Of a stretch of 64,000 bases of DNA, positions 42,280 through 50,881 are shown in pieces. A program made the position numbers and the translations under genes. Each line of letters starts with the position of its first letter. The first letter of the stretch is position 1. The DNA is from Acidobacteriaceae bacterium (GTDB lineage: Bacteria; Acidobacteriota; Terriglobia; Bryobacterales; Bryobacteraceae): contig JADCJL010000020.1 in the NCBI GenBank assembly GCA_020247055.1, positions 30,526 to 94,525 of the forward strand. The letters run 5' to 3'. The notes under the pieces were generated by a model that ran no database searches, had not been told where the DNA came from, and worked only from the letters and a program-made list of their open reading frames with translations.

Positions 42280-43575
42280 TCAGGCCTCGTTTTCAAGCGG
42301 CGTCACCGGGTCGATGAACGGCCAGGTGATCATGCCGAGCAGGTAGACGCCGGCCATGATGGTGATGAACAGATTCCAGTCGTTGCCGGTTGAGCGGAGG
42401 ATGAGGCCGCCGGTGACCGGGGCGACGAAGCCGGCGATGTTGCCCATCATGTTCATCGAGCCGGACAGGGTGCCGGCGTACTTGCCGCCCACGTCCATGC
42501 AGGCGCCCCAGGCGTTGGGCATCACGAGGTCGTTGCAGAAGCTCGACAGGCCCAGGCCGATCATCGCCCACAACGGATCCTTCACCTGAATGGCGATGAA
42601 CATCATCAACGCCGCGCTGCCAAAGCCCACCGAGGAGATGACGCGCCGCGAGCGGCCGACATCGCCCCAATGACGCGACAGGCGCGTTGACAGGAACCCG
42701 CAAACCAGCGATCCCAGCCCGCCCAGAAACAGCGGCAGAATGGCGTAGTAGCCGCTGGTCTCGCGATCGACGCCGTGATACTCCTGCAGGTAGGTCGGCA
42801 GCCAGGTGGGGTAGAAGTACCAGGGGAAGCTCAGAAGGAAGTATTGCAGCCAGAGCAGCCAGACCGCCCGCGAACGGATGAGCTTGCCCCAGGGCACGTC
42901 GCCGTGGCCGCTGGCGGGGTGGGCGGTTTTGGCGATCAGGGCGCGTTCTGCTTCGTTCACCTCCGGGTGCTCCTGCGGATTATCCCGGAACCACCGGTAG
43001 AAGAAGTAGGCCCAGACCGTGCCGACCACGCCGAAGGTCATAAAGGCGGTGCGCCAATCCATCACCTTGAAGATCCAGATGACGAGCGGCGGGGTGGCCG
43101 CGCCGCCCCACCGGGCGGCCATCCAGAGAATGCCCTGCGCGCGCACCCGTTCTTCGAGCGGTAGCCAGGTGGAGAAAGCCTTCGTGATGTTGGGGAAACA
43201 GCCGGCTTCGCCCGCTCCGAACAGAAAACGCGTCACGAGCATACTGGAGTAGCTGAACATCCAGCCGGTAGCGGCGGTGAAGAAGCTCCACCAGATGACG
43301 ATCCGCATGAGCACCTTGCGCGGCCCCATCCAATCGCCCAGCCAGCCGCCGGGAATCTCAAACAGGGCGTAGGCGATGGCGAACGCACCGAAGACGTAGC
43401 CCATCTGTCCCTTGTCCAGGTTCAGGTCTTTCGAGATCTCGGGGGCGGCCATCGAAATGGCCACGCGGTCGATGTAGGCGAGAATCGCCAGGGTGACGGC
43501 AAACCAGATCACTTTGCGCCGCGCGTTGCTGGCGGGAATCGCGGCGGGCCGCGGGGTGGTGGAAGTCGATTGCAT
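42280..43575 (-). CDS. MFS transporter, anion:cation symporter type (hexuronate/sugar-acid)
   Basis: 431 residues with 12 predicted membrane helices. The ACS-family signatures are present: VTLAILAYIDRVAISMAAPE, GYVFGAFAIAYALFEIPGGW and GDWMGPRKVLMRIVIWWS. Members import sugar acids such as glucarate or galactonate. The substrate is inferred only to family level. Its start overlaps the cutA stop by one base, so the two are co-transcribed. Confidence 0.9.
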   Translation of the reverse strand: MQSTSTTPRPAAIPASNARRKVIWFAVTLAILAYIDRVAISMAAPEISKDLNLDKGQMGYVFGAFAIAYALFEIPGGWLGDWMGPRKVLMRIVIWWSFFTAATGWMFSYSSMLVTRFLFGAGEAGCFPNITKAFSTWLPLEERVRAQGILWMAARWGGAATPPLVIWIFKVMDWRTAFMTFGVVGTVWAYFFYRWFRDNPQEHPEVNEAERALIAKTAHPASGHGDVPWGKLIRSRAVWLLWLQYFLLSFPWYFYPTWLPTYLQEYHGVDRETSGYYAILPLFLGGLGSLVCGFLSTRLSRHWGDVGRSRRVISSVGFGSAALMMFIAIQVKDPLWAMIGLGLSSFCNDLVMPNAWGACMDVGGKYAGTLSGSMNMMGNIAGFVAPVTGGLILRSTGNDWNLFITIMAGVYLLGMITWPFIDPVTPLENEA

Positions 43576-43898
43576 CAGAGAGCCTCGGTTTCGTGGTCGA
43601 TCCAGTCAAGGTAGGGCGCATAGCCGTCCACAACCGGAAGAGCGATCAGTTCAGGAACATCGTAAGGGTGCAGGGCGCGGACCGCCTCGCGCAGCGCTTC
43701 AAACAGCGACCGGCGAGACTTGATGAGCAACAGCAGTTCGTTGGACTCCTCCACCGCTCCCTGCCAGCGATAAACCGACCGGGCCTGCGGCAGAATGTTC
43801 ACGCAGGCGGCCAGACGGCGGTCCACCAGGGCCCGCGCCAGGCGATCAGCCTCCTCCGGAGAAGAAACGGTAGTGAAGAGCACAATCTTATCAGTCAT
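43575..43898 (-). CDS. cutA: Divalent-cation tolerance protein
   Basis: 107-residue trimeric ferredoxin-like CutA. TTVSSPEEADRLARALVDRR, LAACVNILPQARSVYRWQGA, EELLLLIK-like segments and HPYDVPELIALPVVDGYAPY match the family. Its biochemical role is debated (metal tolerance, signalling). It diverges from the FtsB-like gene across 82 bases. Confidence 0.95.
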   Translation of the reverse strand: MTDKIVLFTTVSSPEEADRLARALVDRRLAACVNILPQARSVYRWQGAVEESNELLLLIKSRRSLFEALREAVRALHPYDVPELIALPVVDGYAPYLDWIDHETEAL

Positions 43899-43980
43899 TG
43901 GGCCTATGTTTTGCGGGTCCGGGTCTGGCGGGTACTAGCTTTTTCCGCCGGAAGCGGTTTATATAGTAGTAGAGATAGGT

Positions 43981-44319
43981 ATGGCGGTTCGTCGTGCGCA
44001 GGCATTTCAAGTGTACAAGCGGTTGGGCTTGGTGGTGGCGGTTGCTGGTTTCTGCATCTACGCCGTAGTCAATCTTACCGGACCGCAGGGCATCCCAGCG
44101 CTCTTAGCCAAATGGAAGGAGTTGCGGGAGATCGAGGCGACCAACGCCCGCCTCGTCTCGGATGTCAGTGACCGCCGGGAGAAGGTTCGGATTCTTCGGG
44201 AAAGCGCCGAGGCCCGGGAGTTCGAAATCCGCAAGAAACTGCAGAAGCTGCGGGAGGGGGAGAAGCTCTACCAGGTCCCCGACCCGGAGCCTCCGGCCTC
44301 CGAGCCGCATCGGAACTAA
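43981..44319 (+). CDS. FtsB/DivIC-like septum protein
   Basis: 112 residues. A single membrane helix (about 17-36) is followed by a coiled coil (about 40-90, LAKWKELREIEATNARLVSD and VRILRESAEAREFEIRKKLQ) and a GEKLYQVPD end. That is the layout of the septum initiator FtsB/DivIC that joins FtsL and FtsQ. The last codons overlap the stop of the convergent phosphohexomutase by four bases. Confidence 0.82.
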   Translation: MAVRRAQAFQVYKRLGLVVAVAGFCIYAVVNLTGPQGIPALLAKWKELREIEATNARLVSDVSDRREKVRILRESAEAREFEIRKKLQKLREGEKLYQVPDPEPPASEPHRN

Positions 44320-45683
44320 TCCGTCAGCCGCCGCCACGCTTCGTCGAACAGGGTTTGCGCCTCGCCGGGCGTGCGCGCCTCGACGGCCAGCCGTAGCAGC
44401 GGCTCGGTGTTTGAACTGCGGACGTGCAGCCAGCGTCCCTCCCACAACAGCTTGAGGCCATCGGTGCGGATCGTCTGCGCGTCCGGAAAGCTCGCTTCGA
44501 GGTTCTGCATCAGCGTGCCCAGGCGGCCGTGTTCAAACGGCACCTTGCCGGCGAGGCGCGTATAGCGGGGCAGCCCCGCCACCAGCGCCGAGACCGTCTG
44601 GCCCGTCTCGGCCATCAGGTCGAGCAGCAGCGCCATGGCCGTGTAGCTGTCCCGGCACAGATGCACCGCCGGGAAGATGATGCCCCCCGAGGAGCCTTCG
44701 CCGCCAATGGCCGCTTTGACGGCCTGCATCCGCTCGACGACGTTGGCTTCGCCGACGGGCGTGCGGTGCACCCGGCGGCCGTGCCGCGCCGCGATGTCGT
44801 CGATGGTGGCCGAGGTGGTCAGGTTGACGACCACGTCGCCCGGCGTATGCGCCAGCGCCCGCTGCACGGCCAGGGCCAGGACATCGTCGTTGTCGAGCAC
44901 CGTGCCGTTCTCATCGCAAACGGCGAGGCGGTCGCCGTCCGGGTCCTGGCCGAAGCCGATGTCGGCGCCGGTGCGGCGGACGAGCGCGGCGAGGTCCGTT
45001 AACGTATCGGGCCGCGGCTCGGCGATGCGGGGGAAGACCTGCGTTGGATCCACCGCGATGGCTTCGAGACGGGTCGCAAGCACCGTACCGAGAAACTCGA
45101 CCGACATGGCCGACCCCGCGCCGTTCACCCCGTCGAGCGCCACGCGGAAGCGGCGGCTCCGGATGCGGTCCGCATCGACGTGGCGCAGCACGCGCTCGAA
45201 ATGCAGCGCCGGGGCGGTGGTGAAGTCCTGTTTGACCGAGCGGATCTCGTCGTTGCCGGCCTGCGTGAACTGGCTCTGGTGGAACAGGTCGAGCAGTTCG
45301 CTGCGCTCGTACTGGTTAAAGAACAGCCCTTCGTGGTTGAACAGCTTGAGGGCGTTGTACTCCGGCGGATTGTGCGAGGCCGTCAGCGCGATGCCGCCGC
45401 GGGCCTTGCGGTGGGCGATGTAGATCTGAATGGTCGGCGTCGGCATCACCCCGAGGTCGATCACTTCGCAGCCGGCCGCCAGCAGGCCGCAGTTGACGGC
45501 GTGGGTCAGCATCGGCCCGGAGGTCCGGGTATCGCGACCCAGCACCACCGGCCCCTGGCCGACATAGGTGCCGAAGGCCTGGGCGAAGCTGGCGGCGAGG
45601 CCCGGGGTAAGGAAGCCGCCAATCACCCCGCGCACGCCCGAAACGCCCACCTTCAACAGATGCTCACGCGCCATCAGTTCCAC
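44316..45683 (-). CDS. Phosphohexomutase, phosphoglucosamine mutase-like
   Basis: 455 residues of the alpha-D-phosphohexomutase superfamily. GVSGVRGVIGGFLTPGLAAS and GRDTRTSGPML begin domain 1. The phosphoserine loop is TASHNPPEYNALK (about residue 97), the metal loop is GQDPDGDRLAV (about 240), and the sugar-binding loop is GGEGSSGGI. The C-terminal phosphate loop is RSSNTEPLLRLAVE. GlmM (glucosamine-1-phosphate for the cell wall) or phosphomannomutase is likely; the specificity is unsettled. Its start overlaps the second homologous gene. Confidence 0.85.
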   Translation of the reverse strand: MELMAREHLLKVGVSGVRGVIGGFLTPGLAASFAQAFGTYVGQGPVVLGRDTRTSGPMLTHAVNCGLLAAGCEVIDLGVMPTPTIQIYIAHRKARGGIALTASHNPPEYNALKLFNHEGLFFNQYERSELLDLFHQSQFTQAGNDEIRSVKQDFTTAPALHFERVLRHVDADRIRSRRFRVALDGVNGAGSAMSVEFLGTVLATRLEAIAVDPTQVFPRIAEPRPDTLTDLAALVRRTGADIGFGQDPDGDRLAVCDENGTVLDNDDVLALAVQRALAHTPGDVVVNLTTSATIDDIAARHGRRVHRTPVGEANVVERMQAVKAAIGGEGSSGGIIFPAVHLCRDSYTAMALLLDLMAETGQTVSALVAGLPRYTRLAGKVPFEHGRLGTLMQNLEASFPDAQTIRTDGLKLLWEGRWLHVRSSNTEPLLRLAVEARTPGEAQTLFDEAWRRLTD

Positions 45684-47035
45684 CTCCGGACCCGGTCAAG
45701 CAGAGTCTCAAACAACTCGCGCGGCTCGCGGTCGCGCTGCTCGGCGATCACGCGGATGATCGGCTCGGTCTGGCTCACGCGCACGTGAAACCACCGGTCC
45801 GGCCAGGCGATGCGCAGCCCGTCGCTGCGGTCCAGCGCACCGTCGGGAAACAGCTCCTGCAGCTCTTCGAGCAGGGCGGGGATGCGGGGGCTCGTGAGCG
45901 GCACTTCGGCCTTCAGGATGTGATGGCGCGGATAGCCGGCCAGGATCCGGCTGAGCGGCTGGCCGCGGTCGCAGATCGTATGCAGAATCGCCAGCATGCT
46001 CGCGATGCCGTCGTAGACGAAGCGGAACTGCGGCATCATGACGGCGCCGGTGCCCTCGCCGGCCAGCGCGATCTGTTCGGGGCGGTAGGTGGAGAGCGCG
46101 TCGATGGCGGCCTGCCGGCCGACGGGCACCCGCAGCACGCGGCCGCCGTGGCGCGCCGCGACGTCTTCGAGCAGCGCGGTGCTCGACAGGTTGGCGATGA
46201 TCAGCTTGCCCGGGCTCACCGGCAGCAGCGAATCGGCGAGCAGGGGCAGCACCATCTCTTCGCTGATGCCGCGGCCGAGTTCGTCGGCGAGGGCGACGCG
46301 GTCGGCGTCCATATCGAACAGGAAGCCGGCGTCGGCCTGCAGCGGCTGCATGAGCGGGGCGAGTTGCAGTTCGACGATACTGGCGCTGGTGTTCGGGGTG
46401 TGGGCGACGGTGCGGCCGTCGACGCGTTCGTTGATGAGGATGAAGCCGCAGCCGAAGCGCTCGTTCATGCGGCGGAGGATGAGGGCGCTTGCGCCGTTGC
46501 AGCAGTCGACGACGACGCGGAGGGGGCGGAGGCGCGGGAGGTCGAAGACGCGGGCGAGGCCGTCGAGGTAGGCGTCGATGGCGTCGGTGGTGACGGTGAG
46601 TTTGCCGAGTTGGTCCCAGGGGGCGAAGCGGAAGCGGCGCAGGTGGTAGATGTCGAGCAGTTCGCCGGCTTCGGCGGTGTTCAGGTAGATGCCACTGGGC
46701 CCGAAGAAGCGCAGGGCGTTCCAGTCGATGGTGTTGTGGGAGGCGCTGATGGCGATGCCGCCGGCGGCGTCGAGGCGCTGGATGGCGTGCTGGACGACGG
46801 GGGTGGAGACGACGCCGAGGTCGATGACATCGTGTCCGCAGGCGAGCAGGCTGGCGAGAACGCCTTCGCGGATCATGTGACCGCTCAGACGGGGGTCGCG
46901 GCCGAGAACCACCGGCCGGCCGGGTTCGAGAAAGGTGCCGAAGGCGGCGGCGAACTCGAGTACATGAGTCGCCGTCAGCCCCTGTCCCACGATGCCGCGC
47001 AGGCCGACGTGAGAGATGCGGAGGGCTTTGTTCAC
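45674..47035 (-). CDS. Second phosphohexomutase, tandem paralog
   Basis: 453 residues read from a GTG that overlaps the upstream stop as GTGA; the frame is open upstream but shadows the previous gene. It has the same domain order as the next gene. The phosphoserine loop is SASHNTIDWNALRF, the metal loop is DMDADRVALAD (three Asp kept, Gly replaced by Ala), and the C-terminal loop is RVSQTEPIIRVIAE. Divergence at the sugar loop (GEGTGAVMMPQF) suggests a different sugar from its neighbour. The pair arose by duplication, overlapping by 10 bases. Confidence 0.85.
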   Translation of the reverse strand: MNKALRISHVGLRGIVGQGLTATHVLEFAAAFGTFLEPGRPVVLGRDPRLSGHMIREGVLASLLACGHDVIDLGVVSTPVVQHAIQRLDAAGGIAISASHNTIDWNALRFFGPSGIYLNTAEAGELLDIYHLRRFRFAPWDQLGKLTVTTDAIDAYLDGLARVFDLPRLRPLRVVVDCCNGASALILRRMNERFGCGFILINERVDGRTVAHTPNTSASIVELQLAPLMQPLQADAGFLFDMDADRVALADELGRGISEEMVLPLLADSLLPVSPGKLIIANLSSTALLEDVAARHGGRVLRVPVGRQAAIDALSTYRPEQIALAGEGTGAVMMPQFRFVYDGIASMLAILHTICDRGQPLSRILAGYPRHHILKAEVPLTSPRIPALLEELQELFPDGALDRSDGLRIAWPDRWFHVRVSQTEPIIRVIAEQRDREPRELFETLLDRVRRWN

Positions 47036-47724
47036 TGCGTTACCAGTTTGATTTTCCCAAAGGCCTCCGGCACGTGGTTGTTCAGCACGCCGGTCTGCCG
47101 CCAGACGATGTACTTCCGCTTCGGCCCCGGGCCCTGAATGCGGAACAGGTTGATGCGCATCTCGTTGCCGATCTGCGCGGGGCGGCTGTCGATGGACTTG
47201 ATGGGGATCTTGAACTCGCCGTACCAGACCTTCTTTTCCCGGTCGAGCCGGGCTTTGACGGTGAAGCCGGAGTTCCAGTCCGCGCCACCGTTGGCGAGCG
47301 GCTTTTTGCGGTCGATGTCGAGGTCGATGTACTCGCCGAGCGGGGAGATCTGGTATTCGCGGTACTGCCAGATCTGCTCGAAGTCGGCGCCGATGAAGAT
47401 CTCGGCCACGTCGTGGTCCCACAGCTTCATGGTTTCGGCGTTGGTGACCGGGGCGGCGTTGACGTGGAGCTCTTCGTAGGGGCAGGTGAACAGGAAGTAG
47501 AGATGGTCTTTGGTCCAGCGGGAGCGGACCTCGGTGCGATGGTTGGGCACGGGCCTGCCGAAGTGGTCGTTGACGGCGATGGCGGGGGCCTGGTAGCGCC
47601 ACTGGGGCTGGGTGGGGTCGGCGGTGAGCGGGAATTCGGTGCGCGAGTAGAAGCTGAACATCACCTCCGGGTCCGCGGCGGCGGCGGCCGAGACGAGCAG
47701 GGCAAGCAGGGAAAATGCCTTCAT
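47032..47724 (-). CDS. Secreted CBM9-like carbohydrate-binding protein
   Basis: 230 residues. A signal peptide (MKAFSLLALLVSAAAA) is followed by a beta-sandwich with DHLYFLFTCPYEELHVNAAP, LWDHDVAEIFIGADFEQIWQ, YREYQISPLGEYIDLDIDRK and the C-terminal RINLFRIQGPGPKRKYIVWR. These match the DOMON/CBM9-like domain seen in many acidobacterial and Bacteroidetes secreted proteins. Three ATGs in a row are possible starts; the one at 47724 is five bases from GGAG. It overlaps the paralogous mutase gene downstream. Ligand unknown, likely a glycan. Confidence 0.8.
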   Translation of the reverse strand: MKAFSLLALLVSAAAAADPEVMFSFYSRTEFPLTADPTQPQWRYQAPAIAVNDHFGRPVPNHRTEVRSRWTKDHLYFLFTCPYEELHVNAAPVTNAETMKLWDHDVAEIFIGADFEQIWQYREYQISPLGEYIDLDIDRKKPLANGGADWNSGFTVKARLDREKKVWYGEFKIPIKSIDSRPAQIGNEMRINLFRIQGPGPKRKYIVWRQTGVLNNHVPEAFGKIKLVTQ

Positions 47725-47771
47725 CATTGCTCCAATTGTAGGATGCAAACGGAGTGTGGCGGAGCGGGCGC

Positions 47772-48896
47772 CTAGCCAGCCACGGCCCGCGCCACCGTCC
47801 GGGCGATCTCCCGCGTCTGGCCTTCGTCGCCCATCAGCAGCCGGAAGGGAAGCCAGAACGCGTCGCCGATGCAGGCTTCGGCCCGGGGGCAGGGAAGCGC
47901 CCGGTGCGCCAGGCCGCCCGTGTACATCGGGTTCTGCTGCAGCGTGTGGGGATAGAAGGGCGTGGCCGGAACGCCGGCCGCCTGCAGCCGCTGGCAGAAG
48001 GTATCCCGCGAGATGCCGACCCGCTCATCGACGCGGCCCAGCAGCAGGTACCACGGGTTGCGGTTCACCGCCTCCGGCACGTGTTGCCACGTGATGCCGG
48101 TGAGGCCGGCGAGTTCAGCGGCAAAGACCGGCCAGTTCCGCATCCGGTTCTCAATCTGTTCGTCGAGGCGTTCGAGTTGGGCCGTGAGCACGGCGGCGTG
48201 CAGGGCCGAGAGGCGGTAGTTGTTGCCGAGTTCGAAGTGGTGGAAGAAGGAGTAGCCGGGACGCCGGCCCTGGTTCCGGTAGCTGCGCAGGCGCTCGGCG
48301 AAGGCCTCGTCGCTCGTGAGGACGATGCCGCCTTCGCCCGCCGTCATCACCTTGCCGTTCTGGAACGAGAAGCTGCTCGCCAGGCCGAACGACCCGGCCC
48401 GCTTCCCGCGCCACTCCGCGCCGTGGGCGTGCGCGGCGTCTTCGAGCAGGAGCAGTCCGTGCGCGGCGGCCAGGGCGCTGAGCGCGTCCATATCGGCCAG
48501 CGGACCGCCGAAGTGCACCGCGAGGATCGCCTTGGTCGCCGGCGCGATCGCTTGCCGGACCTGTGCGGGGTCCATGTTGAACGAGTACGGCTCGATGTCG
48601 ACGAACACGGGCGTCGCGCCCACGCGGGACACGGCCGAGGCGGTGGAGATAAACGAGATGGCCGGCACGATCACCTCGTCGCCCGGGCCGATGCCGGCCG
48701 CGGCCAGCATCATCTCGAGCGTCACCGTGCCGTTGACGGCGCCAACACCGTAGCGGCAGCCCTGATAGGCCGCGAAGGCGTTTTCAAAGTCGGCCACGAT
48801 CGGGTGGAAGCCGCCCCACTGCGGGCTGGCCAGCACCTGATCGAGCAACTCCCGTTCGCGGGAGGTCGACACGGGCCAGGACGGAAGCTCAGTCAT
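47772..48896 (-). CDS. DegT/DnrJ/EryC1-family PLP aminotransferase
   Basis: 374 residues. The PLP-binding Lys182 lies in SFSFQNGKVMTAGEGG. GDEVIVPAISFISTASAVSR, FVDIEPYSFN, EDAAHAHGAEWRGKRAG and the C-terminal arm complete the sugar aminotransferase fold. Relatives make amino sugars for polysaccharides or antibiotics. It lies near the phosphohexomutase pair, so a sugar pathway is suggested, though other genes separate them. Seventeen bases separate its start from a small divergent gene. Confidence 0.93.
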   Translation of the reverse strand: MTELPSWPVSTSRERELLDQVLASPQWGGFHPIVADFENAFAAYQGCRYGVGAVNGTVTLEMMLAAAGIGPGDEVIVPAISFISTASAVSRVGATPVFVDIEPYSFNMDPAQVRQAIAPATKAILAVHFGGPLADMDALSALAAAHGLLLLEDAAHAHGAEWRGKRAGSFGLASSFSFQNGKVMTAGEGGIVLTSDEAFAERLRSYRNQGRRPGYSFFHHFELGNNYRLSALHAAVLTAQLERLDEQIENRMRNWPVFAAELAGLTGITWQHVPEAVNRNPWYLLLGRVDERVGISRDTFCQRLQAAGVPATPFYPHTLQQNPMYTGGLAHRALPCPRAEACIGDAFWLPFRLLMGDEGQTREIARTVARAVAG

Positions 48897-48913
48897 CCCT
48901 CTAGAGTAAAGGA

Positions 48914-49165
48914 ATGGACATTTTGCGCGAAAGAGTAGAGGAGTTGGAACGGCTGGAGTTCCAGATGGGCCCGGCGCGCGGCAAGCTGGCCCTCGCCCTC
49001 GATGTGCTTACCGACGCGCTCGTGCTGGTTGGCCAGCACGGCGTCTACTGCGCCAGCACCCGCAATCCGGCCAAGCCCGCCATGGACCTGCAGCTGATCC
49101 TCGCCGGGCTCGAAGGCGCCAAGGAGCTCATCCAGGGCGCCATGTCCGAAATCAAGAAGTCCTGA
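48914..49165 (+). CDS. Small protein of unknown function
   Basis: 83 residues, all helical (MDILRERVEELERLEFQMGP, ALDVLTDALVLVGQHGVYCA, LAGLEGAKELIQGAMSEIKK). No family is recognised. It diverges from the aminotransferase gene and overlaps the 3' end of the convergent methyltransferase by 14 bases. The coding read is supported by amino-acid composition but not by motifs. Confidence 0.6.
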   Translation: MDILRERVEELERLEFQMGPARGKLALALDVLTDALVLVGQHGVYCASTRNPAKPAMDLQLILAGLEGAKELIQGAMSEIKKS

Positions 49166-49790
49166 CAAACCAGCAGCCGAGCATCCGCTTGCCGTCACTG
49201 ACCGGCGCGGGATCGACCTGTTCGAGTTGATAGCCGAGGTCGGCCATCGCGGCCGTTAGCTCGGCCAGCGGGACCAGTTGGGGGCGGGCGCTTTCGCGGA
49301 AGACGTTCATCGTGCCCGGCACGGTGCGCCCGGGCGTGACGGCGCTGGCCACATCGGCCGGGTTCTCCTGGATCACCGTCAGCACGCGGCGGCTCTCCCA
49401 TTGCCGGAAGCTGCCGAGGGCGCGTCGCCAGTTGACGTGTTCGAGCACGAGGGTGACGGCGGCATGCGGGTAAGGCCCCGCCAACTGCGTGGCCTCGATA
49501 TCATCGACGACCGTCGCGGCCTCGCCGAGCCGCTCCCGCAGCCTGGCCAGAAACACCGGGTTCAGATCCGTGAAGACCATGCGGCCCGGGCGGGCGGCGT
49601 CGGCCGCCAGGTAGTCAAACATCTGCCCGGTGCCCGCCCCGGCCACGAGCACTATCTCCGACGGACCTACCGCCGCCAGCCAAGCTGCCATCAGTCCGGC
49701 GTTGGCCTGCGCCTGCCCGATGCCCGCCATGTGCTGTTCGTAGTCGCCCGGCTCAATCGTCAGCCAGGCCGCGCGGAGGAGTTCGCTCAT
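49152..49790 (-). CDS. Class I SAM-dependent methyltransferase
   Basis: 212 residues. The SAM loop VLVAGAGTGQMFDYLAADA is followed by the acidic strand VFTDLNPVFLARLRER and VTLVLEHVNWRRAL, a standard Rossmann methyltransferase. No substrate domain is visible. Its start overlaps the hydrolase stop by one base, so the two are co-transcribed. Confidence 0.75.
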   Translation of the reverse strand: MSELLRAAWLTIEPGDYEQHMAGIGQAQANAGLMAAWLAAVGPSEIVLVAGAGTGQMFDYLAADAARPGRMVFTDLNPVFLARLRERLGEAATVVDDIEATQLAGPYPHAAVTLVLEHVNWRRALGSFRQWESRRVLTVIQENPADVASAVTPGRTVPGTMNVFRESARPQLVPLAELTAAMADLGYQLEQVDPAPVSDGKRMLGCWFVRTS

Positions 49791-50422
49791 CAGAGCCCCC
49801 GCAGAAACGGATTCCGTTTCGCCTCGCGGCCGATGGTCGTGTTCGGCCCGTGGCCGCAGATCACCTCGGTGTCCTCGGGCAGCACGAGCAGCTTCGTCTT
49901 GATGCTCGCCAGGATCTTGCGCCCGTCGCCGCCCGGCAGATCGGTGCGGCCGATGCTGTCGCGGAACAGCGTATCGCCGGCGATCAGCGTCCGCTCGGCC
50001 GGCAGGTACAGGCAGGTGCTGCCCTGCGTATGACCCGGGGTGTGCAGGACATGCATCGCGTAGTCGCCGAAGCGGAGCGTGTCGCCCTCTTTGGCCGGGG
50101 TGTCGATGGTGGTCTGCTCGGGCGTCTCCATGCCGAGCCAGCCGGCTTGGATGGCGAGGGCGTCGTAAAGCTCCTGGTCTTTCGGGTTCATGATCACGGG
50201 GGCGCCGGTGATCTTTTTGAGCTTGGCCGCGCCGCCGATGTGGTCGATGTGGGCGTGGGTAATCACGATCATCTTCACGGTCAGCTGGTGCTTGGCCAGG
50301 ATCGCTTCGATGTCGCTGATGTCGTCGCCGGGGTCGACGACGATCGCTTCTCGCGTGATCTCATCCCCCAAAATCGAGCAGTTGCACTGCAGCTGCCCCA
50401 CCGGCAGTATCTCGTGGATCAT
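49790..50422 (-). CDS. Metallo-beta-lactamase-fold hydrolase, glyoxalase II-like
   Basis: 210 residues. The zinc motif THAHIDHIGG (His56, His58, Asp60, His61) and the later CGHGPNTTIG and LHTPGHTQGSTCLYLP fit the single-domain glyoxalase II/persulfide-hydrolase-like MBL proteins. The first methionine is at 50422; an in-frame extension upstream would run into the opposite gene. The thioester or other substrate is not determinable. Confidence 0.88.
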   Translation of the reverse strand: MIHEILPVGQLQCNCSILGDEITREAIVVDPGDDISDIEAILAKHQLTVKMIVITHAHIDHIGGAAKLKKITGAPVIMNPKDQELYDALAIQAGWLGMETPEQTTIDTPAKEGDTLRFGDYAMHVLHTPGHTQGSTCLYLPAERTLIAGDTLFRDSIGRTDLPGGDGRKILASIKTKLLVLPEDTEVICGHGPNTTIGREAKRNPFLRGL

Positions 50423-50482
50423 GCTTTCAATTCTAGGACCTTTGCCTCCGGCCCTGAATCTAAGAGAGAGTAGAAGAAAGCC

Positions 50483-50881
50483 ATGATCGATCCCTTTGTC
50501 TACCTCGTCCGCTTCCTGCACATCGGCTCCGCCGTCGTTCTGCTCGGCGGCATCTTCTACGCCTGGAACCTCAGCAAGTCCGGCAAGCTCTCCGGCAACC
50601 CCGCCGATGGCTTCCAGCCCTCGATGCTGATCTCGGTCCTGCTGCTGCTGGCCACCGGCCTGCACCAGTTGATGACCCGCATGGGCGGCGGCGTGCCCAA
50701 GTTCTACCATATGATCTTCGGCATCAAGTTCCTGCTGTTTCTCCATATCGCGGCGGTTTCCATCATCCTGGTGAAGCCGCAGACGACCCCCGAAAAACGC
50801 GCCCGGCTGCTCACCGGCCTCGCTTTTTCGGGCGTGGGCGTGCTGTTGCTGGGTACGGCGCTGCGCTCGCTGGGGAACTAG
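50483..50881 (+). CDS. Four-helix membrane protein of unknown function
   Basis: 132 residues with four hydrophobic helices (VYLVRFLHIGSAVVLLGGIF, PSMLISVLLLLATGLHQLMT, HMIFGIKFLLFLHIAAVSII, TGLAFSGVGVLLLGTALRSL). It has histidines at about residues 13 and 92 near the membrane, as in CopD/DUF-type cytochrome or copper proteins, but no diagnostic motif. It ends one base before the YgfZ-like gene and is probably co-transcribed with it. Confidence 0.65.
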   Translation: MIDPFVYLVRFLHIGSAVVLLGGIFYAWNLSKSGKLSGNPADGFQPSMLISVLLLLATGLHQLMTRMGGGVPKFYHMIFGIKFLLFLHIAAVSIILVKPQTTPEKRARLLTGLAFSGVGVLLLGTALRSLGN

